Assembly (NCBI GenBank): GCA_045535635.1
Contig: JAZSLZ010000049.1
Coordinates: 1 to 19,742, forward strand
From: RGIG8700 sp045535635
GTDB lineage: Bacteria; Bacillota; Clostridia; RGIG6154
Direction of reading: 5' to 3'
Length of the DNA stretch: 19,742 nucleotides
The notes under the pieces are model-generated. The model worked only from the letters and a program-made list of their open reading frames with translations, made no database searches and was not told the DNA's origin. Positions 8,644 to 17,079 of the stretch are shown piece by piece (the stretch's first letter is position 1; each line of letters opens with the position of its first letter). The position numbers and the translations under genes are program-made.

Positions 8644-9834
8644 TTAGTCTGTCATATTGTCAAAGTAACCCTGAACAAGGATAACAGGTGTTCCTTTATC
8701 ACCTGAACCGCTTGTTAAGTCACAAAGTGAACCGATAAGGTCTGTAAGTCTTCTTGGTGTTGTTCCCTGTGATGCCATATTGCCAACAAGGTTGTCACCT
8801 TTTTTCTTGATTGCATCTTCAATAGCTTTCTTTAATTCCTCGCCTTTAAGGTCCGCAAAGTCGTTATCTGCAAGATATTTAAGCTTTAACTCGTTTGGAG
8901 TTCCTTCAAGACCTTTTGTGTAAGCAGGTGATACAACAGGATCGGCAAGTTCCCAGATTTTACCCATTGGATCTTTGAAAGCACCGTCGCCATAAACCAT
9001 AACTTCGATGTGTTTACCTGTACGCTCCATAAACTGTTTCTGAATATTTTCAACAAGGTCAAAGCAATCCTGTGGGAAAAGCTTGATTGTATCTTCTGTT
9101 GATTTATTTGAGCCTAAAAGACCGTATTTTTCGTTAAATCCGCTTCCGTCAACTGATGCATTTAAAATTTCATCCATACCAACTACGCATTTTGCACCTG
9201 CAGCTTTAAGAATTCTCTTTGTACGAGCACGGCTGTGAATATCGCAGTTTAATACTGAGTCTGTATATTTAAGAATAGCTCTTGCATCATTTGCAAGAAT
9301 GATTTCTACTTCTGCACCACATTCTTTGATTAAATCTCCATAATATTTAACATAATCAACGCCTGTAAATGGATGTTTGTTTTCACCGAATAATTCTCTG
9401 TATTTTGCTTCGCTTAATACATCTGAATAAGGATTAACACCTGCTTCGTCAAGCTGATCAAGTGAAACAAGTGCATTACCTACTTCGTCACTTGGGTAGT
9501 TAAGCATTAAAACGATTTTTTTAGCACCCTTTGCGATACCTTTTAAACATATTGAAAAACGGTTACGGCTTAAAATCGGGAATATAACACCGATTGTTTC
9601 ACCACCGAGCTTTGCTTTTACATCTTTTGCAATTGCATCAATTGATGCATAGTTTCCCTGTGCACGTGCAACAACAGATTCTGTTACTGCAACAACATCA
9701 CGGTCACGAAGTTCAAAGTTTTCTGACTGAGCCGCTTCAATTACGCTGTTTACAACGATTGAGCCAATATCATCACCTTCACGGATAATAGGACAACGAA
9801 CACCTCTTGAGACTGTTCCGATTTTTCTTTCCAT
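8644..9834 (-). CDS. CofE-like F420-0:L-glutamate ligase family protein
   Basis: The 396-aa protein matches the F420-ligase (CofE) fold. It has an N-terminal GTVSRGVRCPIIREGDDI strand region, RDRDVVAVTESVVARAQGNY (about residues 38-57), IFPILSRNRFSICLKGIAKG, LMLNYPSDEVGN, and an acidic metal-binding part (ILANDARAI, VMVYGDGAFKDPMGKIWE). The archaeal enzyme joins glutamate to F420-0 using GTP. No other F420 biosynthesis or F420-dependent gene is visible here, so the true substrate in this organism is uncertain. The start is set at 9834: GGGAGG stands 7 bases upstream of that ATG. An ATG at 9849 overlaps this ribosome binding site, so it is unlikely to be used. It is transcribed alone, divergent from a LysR regulator that may control it. 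Confidence 0.85.
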   Translation of the reverse strand: MERKIGTVSRGVRCPIIREGDDIGSIVVNSVIEAAQSENFELRDRDVVAVTESVVARAQGNYASIDAIAKDVKAKLGGETIGVIFPILSRNRFSICLKGIAKGAKKIVLMLNYPSDEVGNALVSLDQLDEAGVNPYSDVLSEAKYRELFGENKHPFTGVDYVKYYGDLIKECGAEVEIILANDARAILKYTDSVLNCDIHSRARTKRILKAAGAKCVVGMDEILNASVDGSGFNEKYGLLGSNKSTEDTIKLFPQDCFDLVENIQKQFMERTGKHIEVMVYGDGAFKDPMGKIWELADPVVSPAYTKGLEGTPNELKLKYLADNDFADLKGEELKKAIEDAIKKKGDNLVGNMASQGTTPRRLTDLIGSLCDLTSGSGDKGTPVILVQGYFDNMTD

Positions 9835-9850
9835 AACAATTCCTCCCATA

Positions 9851-9879
9851 TTGACTTTTCTTACAACAACTATTATAAT
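9851..9879 (+). promoter_or_regulatory. Promoter of the LysR regulator gene
   Basis: Plus strand: -35 TTGACT (9851-9856), 17-base spacer, -10 TATAAT (9874-9879). The -10 lies in TATTATAATA and overlaps the -10 of the opposing promoter. Confidence 0.7.
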
Positions 9880-9900
9880 ACAATTGTTATCATTAGTAAA
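9872..9900 (-). promoter_or_regulatory. Promoter of the CofE-like gene
   Basis: Minus strand: -35 TTTACT (9895-9900), 17-base spacer, -10 TATAAT (9872-9877). It shares the palindromic TATTATAATA with the LysR promoter, so the two should be mutually exclusive. Two direct copies of CTTACAACA (9860-9868 and 9911-9919) flank the region 51 bases apart and are candidate LysR contacts. Confidence 0.6.
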
Positions 9901-9937
9901 ATAGATAATACTTACAACAGTAATAAGGAGAGCTTAT

Positions 9938-10819
9938 ATGAAAACAAAACTTGACTATTACAGAATTTTCTATGAAACTGCACGGCATTCTTCTTTCTCT
10001 ACCGCTGCAGAGCATTTGTATATTTCCCAGTCTGCCATTTCCCAGTGCATACATCAACTTGAAAAGGACCTTGGAACAACTTTGTTTGTTCGTTCAAGAC
10101 GAGGGGTAACCCTTACAAAGGAAGGAACACTTTTATTTCAGAAAATAGAAAGTGCAATGCTTTCTATTGAGCAAGGTGAAACGCTACTTGCAAGACTTCA
10201 CCATTTAGACAGCGGCTCTCTTACCATCGCTGCAGGTGATACCATCACAACACATTTTCTTTTACCATATCTTGAAAAATTTCACGCCCTTTATCCTGAA
10301 ATACGCATAGAAATGGCAAACTCATATTCACATCACATGATTCAGATGGTAAAAGAAGGACAGTCAGAACTTGCTTTTATCAATATGCCTGTTGAAGAAG
10401 ATAAAGAGCTTTGTGTTATCCCCTGCAAAGAAATTCACGATATTTTTATATGCGGTGCAGAATTTAATAAAAAGCAAAGCTATTCGTGGCAAGACATTGC
10501 AAAAGAGCAACTTATTCTTCTTGAAGAAAATTCAAGCTCCAGACACTTTCTGAATGAAAATTTCAAAAACAAACATATTGAGCTTACTCCTCATATTGAA
10601 ATTGCCGCTCACGAGCTTTTAATAAGATTTGCATCTATTCATCTTGGACTTTCCTGTGTTGTAAAGGAATTCTCACAAGAAGCATTAAACTCAGGCATTG
10701 TTGAAGAAATTCAGCTTAACCCACCGCTTCCCAAGAGACATATCGGTTGTGCATATCTTAAGCACAATACCTTATCTTTAGCCGCACAAGCGTTTTTAAA
10801 ATTAATAAAGGAGCCGTAA
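9938..10819 (+). CDS. LysR family transcriptional regulator
   Basis: A 293-aa LysR-type regulator. The N-terminal winged helix-turn-helix (about residues 5-65) reads YYRIFYETARHSSFSTAAEH, then SQSAISQCIHQLEKDLGTTL and FVRSRRGVTLTKEGTLL. It is followed by a type-2 periplasmic-binding-like effector domain, starting near residue 90 (GSLTIAAGDTITTHFLLPYL). The ATG at 9938 follows AAGGAG. It is divergent from the CofE-like gene, and LysR proteins usually control the divergent neighbour and themselves, so that gene is the likeliest target. The inducer is not predictable. The stop codon lies at the start of the loop of the terminator hairpin. Confidence 0.93.
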   Translation: MKTKLDYYRIFYETARHSSFSTAAEHLYISQSAISQCIHQLEKDLGTTLFVRSRRGVTLTKEGTLLFQKIESAMLSIEQGETLLARLHHLDSGSLTIAAGDTITTHFLLPYLEKFHALYPEIRIEMANSYSHHMIQMVKEGQSELAFINMPVEEDKELCVIPCKEIHDIFICGAEFNKKQSYSWQDIAKEQLILLEENSSSRHFLNENFKNKHIELTPHIEIAAHELLIRFASIHLGLSCVVKEFSQEALNSGIVEEIQLNPPLPKRHIGCAYLKHNTLSLAAQAFLKLIKEP

Positions 10820-10831
10820 ATGGCTCCTTTT
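10807..10831. terminator. Bidirectional terminator between lysR and uxaC
   Basis: Perfect 9-bp stem AAAGGAGCC / GGCTCCTTT (arms 10807-10815 and 10822-10830, 6-base loop). It is followed on the plus strand by a short T run and on the minus strand by TTTATTAAT. It separates the convergent lysR and uxaC genes. Confidence 0.85.
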
Positions 10832-10833
10832 GT

Positions 10834-12201
10834 TTAGAATTTGAAATAATTTTTTGCGTTGTTATAGCAAACACCTTTAACAATTTCTTCAAGCATTTCT
10901 TCGTCGTTTGGATATTCTCCGTTATCAACCCAAGTACCGATAAGGTTACAGAATATTCTTCTGAAATACTCGTGTCTTGTGTATGATACAAAGCTTCTTG
11001 AGTCTGTTAGCATACCAACAAATCTGCTTAACATTCCAAGGTTTGCTAAAGCCTTCATCTGTTCAACCATACCATCTCTCTGGTCATTGAACCACCAGCC
11101 TGAACCAAACTGAATTTTGCCCTTTGCAGTTGTTCCCTGGAAGCAACCGAGCATTGTTCCTAAAACATAGTTGTCTTTTGGATTTAATGTATAGAGAATT
11201 GTTTTTGGTAAGTAATTGTCAACTTCAAGATTATCAAGGAATTTAGCAAGACTTTCAGCAATACAAAGGTCATTGATTGAATCATAGCCTGTGTCAGGGC
11301 CAAGCTTGTTGTACATTTTTGTGTTGTTGTTTCTGAGTGCTCCGATATGAAGCTGCATTGTCCATTCTCTTTCTGTGTATTCCTTTGCACAATGTTTTAA
11401 AACTGCAGTCTTGTATGAATCTTCCTCTTCTTTAGTAATAGCTTCTCCTGCCATTTTCTTGTTGAATGCTGTAGCAGGATCACCTGTTGCAAATGGAACA
11501 TATTCAAGAGCATGGTCTGAAAGCTTACATCCGTTTTCTGCAAAGAAAGCAATCTTTTCTGATAAAATTCTTAATACATCTTCATAGCTTTCTGCACCCA
11601 TCTGTTTCATATATGGAACAAATGTGTCTTTGCCGATTTCAACTGCTTTATCAGGTCTGAATGTTGGAAGAACCTTTGTTTTAAAGCCCTCTTCTCTTAA
11701 CTGCTTGTGATATTCAAGACTGTCAAGGGGATCGTCTGTTGTGCAGATAACTTCAACATTTGATTTTAAAATAAGCTGTTTAGCTGAAAATTCATCTTTT
11801 GCAAGAAGCTCGTTGCACTTGTCCCATACTTTTTTCGCATTTTTGCCTGAAAGAGGTTCATCAATACCGAAATATCTTTTAAGCTCCAAATGTGTCCAGT
11901 GATAAAGCGGATTTCCAATTAAGTATGGAACAGTTTTAGCCCATGCTTCAAACTTTTCGTATTCATCACCGTTACCTGTGATTAATTCTTCATCAAAACC
12001 GTTTGTTCTAATCTGTCTCCATTTATAGTGGTCTCCGCCAAGGAATAAATCATAAGCATTTCTGAACTTGTAGTCCTCTGCAATCATTTTAGGACTTAAA
12101 TGGCAATGGTAGTCAATAATTGGCATATCTTTACCATATTTTTCAAAAAGCTTTTTACCTGTTTTGCTTGTAAACATAAATTTATCATTAATGATACCCA
12201 T
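10834..12201 (-). CDS. uxaC: Glucuronate (uronate) isomerase
   Basis: Converts D-galacturonate to D-tagaturonate (and D-glucuronate to D-fructuronate), the first step of uronate breakdown in the cytoplasm. It is 455 aa, close to the family's ~470. The metal-binding amidohydrolase-like motif IIDYHCHLSP is at residues 28-37 (His32, His34), with GNPLYHWTHLELKRYFGI near residue 95, CTTDDPLDSLEYH near residue 154, and AIRFGSGWWFNDQ-like FGSGWWFNDQRDGM near residue 370. The ATG at 12201 follows AAGGAG, 12 bases after the uxaA stop. As the last gene of uxaB-uxaA-uxaC it serves galacturonate rather than glucuronate, since the partners are the tagaturonate/altronate enzymes. Confidence 0.96.
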   Translation of the reverse strand: MGIINDKFMFTSKTGKKLFEKYGKDMPIIDYHCHLSPKMIAEDYKFRNAYDLFLGGDHYKWRQIRTNGFDEELITGNGDEYEKFEAWAKTVPYLIGNPLYHWTHLELKRYFGIDEPLSGKNAKKVWDKCNELLAKDEFSAKQLILKSNVEVICTTDDPLDSLEYHKQLREEGFKTKVLPTFRPDKAVEIGKDTFVPYMKQMGAESYEDVLRILSEKIAFFAENGCKLSDHALEYVPFATGDPATAFNKKMAGEAITKEEEDSYKTAVLKHCAKEYTEREWTMQLHIGALRNNNTKMYNKLGPDTGYDSINDLCIAESLAKFLDNLEVDNYLPKTILYTLNPKDNYVLGTMLGCFQGTTAKGKIQFGSGWWFNDQRDGMVEQMKALANLGMLSRFVGMLTDSRSFVSYTRHEYFRRIFCNLIGTWVDNGEYPNDEEMLEEIVKGVCYNNAKNYFKF

Positions 12202-12213
12202 TTTAATCTCTCC

Positions 12214-13593
12214 TTATAATGTTACACCATCTTTGAAAATTGAAATTTCTTCATATCCGTGTATTTCATTTTTAGTTTTTTCACCACTTGCAACAGATAC
12301 AACATAGTCCATAAGTTCTTCTGTTAACTGGTCCATTGTTTTTCCTTCAAGAAGTTGACCTGCATTAAAATCGATCCAGTTTGCTTTTTTCTCCGCAAGG
12401 CGTGAGTTTGTTGAAACCTTAACTGTTGGAACAGGTCCGCCAACAGGTGTTCCTCTTCCTGTTGTAAAGAGAATAATATGTACCCCTGCCGCCATAAGGT
12501 TTGTTATAGCAACAATATCGTTACCAGGTCCGTTCAAAAGTGAAAGACCGTTTTTAGAAAGTCTGTCGCCGTAATCAAGCACATCAACAACCTCTGAAAG
12601 ACCGCCTTTTTGAACACAACCAAGTGATTTTTCTTCAAGAGTTGTAATACCACCTGCTTTATTTCCAGGTGATGGATTTTCGTAAATAACCTGATTATGT
12701 CTTTCATAGTATTCTTTGAAGTTATTTATAAGTGCAACTGTTTTGTTGAATATTTCTTTGTCTTTACATCTTTGCATTAAAAGATGCTCTGCACCAAACA
12801 TTTCAGGCACTTCAGTTAACACACTGCTTCCGCCCATTGAAATAATCATATCTGAGAAGCTACCAACAAGTGGGTTTGCAGTAATACCGCTGTATCCGTC
12901 AGAGCCACCGCATTTAAGACCAACTCTTAATTTGCTTACAGGAATTTCAACTCTTTCAAATGTAGCCGCATATTTTTTAAGTTCTTCAACTATTTTAATA
13001 CCTTCAGAAACATCATCTTCAACATCCTGAGCATTTAAGAACTTAACTCTTTCATCATCCCACTCACCAAGAATTGATTTGAAAAGTTCAATATTATTGT
13101 TTTCGCAACCAAGACCTAAAACAAGAACACCTGCGGCATTGGGATGATTTACCATCCCCTTTAAGATTTTCTGTGTTACACTCTGGTCATCACCAAGCTG
13201 TGAGCAACCAAATGGATGTGGGAAATATTTTGCACCTGTTTTTTCTGCTATTGCCTGTGCAATTTTATTTACACAACCAACTGTGTTTACAATCCAGATG
13301 TCGTTTCTTATACCAACATCGCCGTTTTTTCTCACATAACCCATAAAGGTTTTAACCTTGTCAGTCTTGTCTGTTTTAACAAAAGCCTTTTCGTATGTAT
13401 ATTCAAGGATTGAAGAAAGGTTTGTTTTTGTGTTGTGTGTGTGAACATGGTCGCCTTTTTTAATATCTTCAGTTGCGTGACCTATTGGGCAACCATATTT
13501 TACAATATTTTCTCCTGCCTTAATATCGCAATCTGCATATTTATGACCTGATTTAAGGTCAATAACTACATTATCAAGCTTATTTATTTTCAT
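12214..13593 (-). CDS. uxaA: Altronate dehydratase
   Basis: Dehydrates D-altronate to 2-keto-3-deoxygluconate with Fe2+/Mn2+. The 459-aa single chain has the N-terminal SAF-like domain (about residues 8-75, with GHATEDIKKGDHVHTHNTKT) joined to the large catalytic domain: GYVRKNGDVGIRNDIWIVNT (near residue 85), GLKCGGSDGYSGITANPLVG (near residue 226), LNGPGNDIVAITNLMAAGVH and FTTGRGTPVGGPVPTVKVST. It is slightly shorter than the ~495-aa E. coli enzyme. The start at 13593 overlaps the last 14 bases of uxaB and is preceded by GAGGT, so translation is probably coupled. The related galactarate/arabinonate dehydratases are less likely because of the uxaB and uxaC neighbours. Confidence 0.93.
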   Translation of the reverse strand: MKINKLDNVVIDLKSGHKYADCDIKAGENIVKYGCPIGHATEDIKKGDHVHTHNTKTNLSSILEYTYEKAFVKTDKTDKVKTFMGYVRKNGDVGIRNDIWIVNTVGCVNKIAQAIAEKTGAKYFPHPFGCSQLGDDQSVTQKILKGMVNHPNAAGVLVLGLGCENNNIELFKSILGEWDDERVKFLNAQDVEDDVSEGIKIVEELKKYAATFERVEIPVSKLRVGLKCGGSDGYSGITANPLVGSFSDMIISMGGSSVLTEVPEMFGAEHLLMQRCKDKEIFNKTVALINNFKEYYERHNQVIYENPSPGNKAGGITTLEEKSLGCVQKGGLSEVVDVLDYGDRLSKNGLSLLNGPGNDIVAITNLMAAGVHIILFTTGRGTPVGGPVPTVKVSTNSRLAEKKANWIDFNAGQLLEGKTMDQLTEELMDYVVSVASGEKTKNEIHGYEEISIFKDGVTL

Positions 13594-14878
13594 ATTTCAT
13601 TACCTCTTCATAAAGGTTTTCTAAACTCTGTCCCCAGAATTTTTCGTTTTTAAGAATTGCTAAAACATCATTTTCTTTAATGAATTTGATGATTTCTGCA
13701 TCATCATTTGGTGTTCCTTCTTTATAGAACTTAATAAGATTATAAAGTGAGAAAATGAGATTTTCAGGCATTTTGTTTTCTCTTTTAATGTATTCTAAAA
13801 GTGATGGAAGCACTCTTACTTTAAATTTATCAACAGAGTTAAGTGAAATTGATGCTAAATAGTGTTTAATGTATGGATTGTTGAATCTTTCCATAACGCC
13901 GTCTGCATATTCAACAAGCTCTTCCTTTGGAAGGTCAAGAGTTGGTATGATTTCTTCATAAACGCACTTTCTTAAGAATTCAGACATTGTTTCATCTTCC
14001 ATACAAGATTTAACAGTTTCAAGACCTGATAAAAGTGCATAAGGTGTCATAGATGTGTGTGCACCGTTTAAAATTCTTACTTTTCTTGTTCTGTACATAT
14101 CAAGGTTATCAGTTACGATAACATTAAGACCTGTCTTTTCAAATGGAATTTCGTTTAAAATTGCTTTTGGACCTTCAATTACCCAAAGGTGGAAATGCTC
14201 ACTTGTGTTAACCATATTATCTTCGTAGCCAAGCTCCATATCTTCGTCTTTTGGATAGCCTGTAACAATTCTGTCAACAAGTGTGTTACAGAAAATATTT
14301 TCTTCTTCTACCCATTTAACGAATTCTGCACCAAGCTCCCACTTTTCTGCATATTTTAAGATGATAGATTTTAATGTTTCACCATTTTTTGAAATAAGCT
14401 CACAAGGAAGGAAAATAAAACCTTTCATACCGTTTTTAAATCTTCTGTATAAAAGTGCAGTAACCTTTGCAGGGAAAGATACCTGAGGTTTATCTTCAAG
14501 CTTATCATCTTCGTTATATGCGATTCCTGACTCTGTTGTGTTTGAAACAACAAATCTGAAGCTTTCAACATCTGCAAGTTTTAAATATTCTTCGTAATCT
14601 TCATAAGGATTTACGCATCTTGAAATAACATCAATAATCTTTTTATCAACTACAGGTTCACCATTTCTTAAGCCTCTCATTACGTGAGTATAAACACAGT
14701 TTTGTTCTTCAAGCTTTTTGCACATACCCATAGCAATTGGCTGAACAACTGCAACAGATGCATCAAAATTTTGTTCTTCATCTAAAATCTGAATCATCCA
14801 GTCAACAAAACCTCTTAAAAAACCGCCTTCGCCGAACTGAATAACTTTTTCTGTTCTCAACACTTTTTTAAATTCCAT
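13580..14878 (-). CDS. uxaB: Tagaturonate reductase (mannitol dehydrogenase family)
   Basis: NADH-dependent reduction of D-tagaturonate to D-altronate. The Rossmann domain begins VIQFGEGGFLRGFVDWMI (about residues 12-29, dinucleotide loop GEGGFLRG). SNTTESGIAY, FLPCELISKNGETL and NTLVDRIVTGYP follow. RTRKVRILNGAHTSM (about residues 265-279) is the long-chain mannitol dehydrogenase catalytic segment with its Lys, Asn and His. At 432 aa it is somewhat shorter than E. coli UxaB (~480). A fructuronate reductase (UxuB) is the main alternative, but the adjacent uxaA favours tagaturonate. It is the first gene of the operon, with GGAGG 7 bases before the ATG and its own promoter. Confidence 0.92.
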   Translation of the reverse strand: MEFKKVLRTEKVIQFGEGGFLRGFVDWMIQILDEEQNFDASVAVVQPIAMGMCKKLEEQNCVYTHVMRGLRNGEPVVDKKIIDVISRCVNPYEDYEEYLKLADVESFRFVVSNTTESGIAYNEDDKLEDKPQVSFPAKVTALLYRRFKNGMKGFIFLPCELISKNGETLKSIILKYAEKWELGAEFVKWVEEENIFCNTLVDRIVTGYPKDEDMELGYEDNMVNTSEHFHLWVIEGPKAILNEIPFEKTGLNVIVTDNLDMYRTRKVRILNGAHTSMTPYALLSGLETVKSCMEDETMSEFLRKCVYEEIIPTLDLPKEELVEYADGVMERFNNPYIKHYLASISLNSVDKFKVRVLPSLLEYIKRENKMPENLIFSLYNLIKFYKEGTPNDDAEIIKFIKENDVLAILKNEKFWGQSLENLYEEVMKYENK

Positions 14879-14913
14879 CTCAAGTCCTCCATTTATTAAA
14901 TTTATTTTACTTT

Positions 14914-14942
14914 ATTATACAACATCATCACGACAAATTCAA
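14914..14942 (-). promoter_or_regulatory. Promoter of the uxaBAC operon
   Basis: Minus strand: -35 TTGAAT (14937-14942), 17-base spacer, perfect -10 TATAAT (14914-14919). No clear regulator operator was recognised, and no uronate regulator gene is in the window. Confidence 0.65.
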
Positions 14943-14981
14943 TCATTTTTTGAAAAAACTTGACTAAAACTGAAAAAATAT

Positions 14982-15464
14982 TTACTGCTTTAGAACATTC
15001 ACTACAGGAACACCCTTTTTTTCCGCATAATCAACTGTATTTTTTGTTCCGCCTCTGGTTCCGTTGTAAACAGCAATAACTCTGCAGCTTCTGTCCACCA
15101 TCCACATATTCCTTATCTGAAAGCAAAGCCTTGTATATTTTTCTGATATATTAATCACATAGTCTGCATTATTTATAATTTCATGGTATTTCATTCTGTC
15201 TGCCAGACATCGTGACCTTTCAAAGCCGGGATAAGGCGAAGCACAAATAAGCTTTATATCTTCGTTATTCTTTTTTTCTTCCAGAACCAGTTGTGCTGCC
15301 CAGATGTCAACTCCCATAGCCATTCCTGATATAAAAGTCAAAATCCCATCATCAACACACTTTTTTATTTCTGCTTTAAGCAGTTCCTTTATTTCCTGTT
15401 CCATTCCCTGCATCTTATCAGGTCTGTGTCCTGTAAAACAGCATCTTTTTGCTTTTTGTTCCAT
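14982..15464 (-). CDS. SLOG family protein (DUF1273 / YpsA-like)
   Basis: A 160-aa Rossmannoid SLOG-superfamily protein. Typical motifs are CCFTGHRPDKM at the N-terminus (residues 8-18), FISGMAMGVDIWAAQLVLE (about 44-62), the LICASPYPGF strand, and the C-terminal YNGTRGGTKNTVDYA (about 133-147), where the glycine-rich turn would bind a nucleotide-like ligand. SLOG proteins are related to DprA and to LOG/lysine-decarboxylase-like nucleotide hydrolases; YpsA itself has been linked to cell division in Bacillus, but the ligand is unknown. The ATG at 15464 is 4 bases after the aldo/keto reductase stop, with GGAGTG overlapping that stop, so it is the last gene of a three-gene operon. Confidence 0.88.
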   Translation of the reverse strand: MEQKAKRCCFTGHRPDKMQGMEQEIKELLKAEIKKCVDDGILTFISGMAMGVDIWAAQLVLEEKKNNEDIKLICASPYPGFERSRCLADRMKYHEIINNADYVINISEKYTRLCFQIRNMWMVDRSCRVIAVYNGTRGGTKNTVDYAEKKGVPVVNVLKQ

Positions 15465-15468
15465 TTAT

Positions 15469-16458
15469 TCACTCCGCAATTTTATCTATCTTTTCAAGTT
15501 CTTCTGTTGTAAAGCTTGTATTTTCCTGCATTTTTATATTTTCTAAAATCTGTTCTTTCTTTGATGCACCAATAAGAACACTTGTTATACCCTCTTTGTT
15601 ATAAAGCCACGCAAGTGCCATTTGTGCTAAAGTTTGTCCTCTTTTTTTTGCAATTTCATTAAGCGCCTTAACTTTTTCGATTTTTTCTGCAACTGAATTT
15701 TCTTTTAAAAATCTTCCGTCTGTTCTCACTCTGCTATCACTTGGAATACCTTTTAAATATCTTTCTGTAAGCAATCCCTGTGCAAGAGGGCTGAAAATAA
15801 TCATTCCTTTTTTCTCTGCAATCGCAGTATCAAGTATTTTGTTTTTCTCAACCACTCTGTTAAATATTGAATATGAATTCTGATTAATTATAAAAGGACA
15901 TTTAAGCTCTTTTAAAATTTCAGAAGCTTTTTTCATTGTTTCTCCATCGTAATTTGAAAGACCTGCATAAAGAGCCTTACCGCTTTTTACAATTCTGTCA
16001 AGCGCCCACATTGTTTCTTCAATAGGTGTTTCCTTGTCCATTCTGTGGTGATAGAAAATATCAACATAATCAATATTCATTCTTTTAAGACTCTGGTCAA
16101 CACTTGCAGAAAGATATTTTTTGCTTCCGCCGTCACCATAAGGACCCGCCCACATATAATAACCTGCTTTGGTGCTTATAATCATTTCATCACGGTACGC
16201 TTTCATATCACTATTTAATATTTTACCAAAATTTATTTCTGCACTTCCTGCATCAGGACCGTAGTTATTGGCAAGGTCGAAATGAGTTATGCCATTGTCA
16301 AAAGCAGTAAAGCACATATCTTTCATATTTTCCATATCCGCATTATCACCAAAATTATGCCAAAGTCCAAGTGATACTGCAGGAAGCTTTAGTCCGCTTT
16401 CTCCACATCTTCTGTACTGCATATTTTCATATCTTTTTTCGTTTGCTATATATCCCAT
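15469..16458 (-). CDS. Aldo/keto reductase (YghZ/Gpr-like)
   Basis: NADPH-dependent reductase with the TIM-barrel AKR fold, 329 aa. The catalytic tetrad is visible as Asp61 and Tyr66 in HFDLANNYG, Lys97 in STKAGY and His137 in FYHHRMD. The N-terminus YRRCGESGLKLPAVSLGLWHN and the barrel sequence match the branch typified by E. coli YghZ (L-glyceraldehyde-3-phosphate reductase). IIFSPLAQGLLTERYLKG and VLIGASKKEQILENI are the family's later cofactor-binding segments. The start at 16458 follows AAAGGAGA; Met13 is a possible internal alternative. The gene lies 16 bases after the cyclase gene in the same operon. The natural substrate is uncertain. Confidence 0.9.
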   Translation of the reverse strand: MGYIANEKRYENMQYRRCGESGLKLPAVSLGLWHNFGDNADMENMKDMCFTAFDNGITHFDLANNYGPDAGSAEINFGKILNSDMKAYRDEMIISTKAGYYMWAGPYGDGGSKKYLSASVDQSLKRMNIDYVDIFYHHRMDKETPIEETMWALDRIVKSGKALYAGLSNYDGETMKKASEILKELKCPFIINQNSYSIFNRVVEKNKILDTAIAEKKGMIIFSPLAQGLLTERYLKGIPSDSRVRTDGRFLKENSVAEKIEKVKALNEIAKKRGQTLAQMALAWLYNKEGITSVLIGASKKEQILENIKMQENTSFTTEELEKIDKIAE

Positions 16459-16474
16459 ATTCTATCTCCTTTTA

Positions 16475-17053
16475 TTAAAATCTTATTAAAACTGCTCTGC
16501 AGGGTGCACCATCACTTCCTGCAATATTAACAGGTTGTGCGCAGAGAAAATATACCCCATCTTCTATATTATTAAGTCTTAACCCCTCAAGCAGTACCAC
16601 TTCTTTTTTAAGAAGAATTTTATGAACCGCCATAGGCGAAGCTTCAGGTCCTACCGACTGTGCTTCACAACCTAAAAGATAAATTCCTTTGTCTGCAAAC
16701 ACCTTTGCCGAATCCTCTGTAACAGATGCATCTCCCTTTATGAGAATGCGTTTTGGAAAATTTTCCTGCTCTACTAATTCCCTCGCATCTTGTGCAGTAA
16801 ATTCTCCCCTATGACATACAACAACACACTCACCTATAAGCTTCTCCAATGGTATATTATTTACGGTTTTACCATCTTTTATAAAATGAAATGGTGCATC
16901 TATATGAGTTCCGTTGTGTGTACATAGACTGACATTTGTAAGGTTATACAAATCACCTTGCTTCATATCACACACAAGCTCTTTTTCAGGTGCTTTATCC
17001 CCGGGATACACAACGCACCCCATTAATTCCTGTGATATATCATAAATTTTCAT
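16475..17053 (-). CDS. Cyclase family protein (kynurenine formamidase-like hydrolase)
   Basis: A 192-aa metal-dependent hydrolase of the cyclase superfamily. The signature THNGTHIDAPFHF (His46, His50, Asp52, His56; HxGTHxDxPxH) binds the catalytic metal. The usual core follows: IYLLGCEAQSVGPEASPMAVHKILL near residue 124, described by its key Asp/Glu-replacing CEAQS segment, and a C-terminal IAGSDGAPCRAVLI. Family members hydrolyse N-formylkynurenine or other amides and lactones. No tryptophan-degradation genes are nearby, so the substrate is open. It is the first gene of the operon with an aldo/keto reductase and a SLOG protein. The ATG at 17053 has GGAG 8 bases upstream, and a perfect palindrome lies 27 bases ahead of the start. 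Confidence 0.9.
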   Translation of the reverse strand: MKIYDISQELMGCVVYPGDKAPEKELVCDMKQGDLYNLTNVSLCTHNGTHIDAPFHFIKDGKTVNNIPLEKLIGECVVVCHRGEFTAQDARELVEQENFPKRILIKGDASVTEDSAKVFADKGIYLLGCEAQSVGPEASPMAVHKILLKKEVVLLEGLRLNNIEDGVYFLCAQPVNIAGSDGAPCRAVLIRF

Positions 17054-17079
17054 TTTTACAACTCCATACTGTATTTTTT

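Noticed and set aside
9835..9849. Start of the CofE-like gene at the ATG at 9849
   Set aside because: That ATG overlaps the GGGAGG ribosome binding site of the ATG at 9834.
14943..14981. Terminator after the SLOG gene
   Set aside because: T and A runs are present, but no stem with a workable loop could be drawn.
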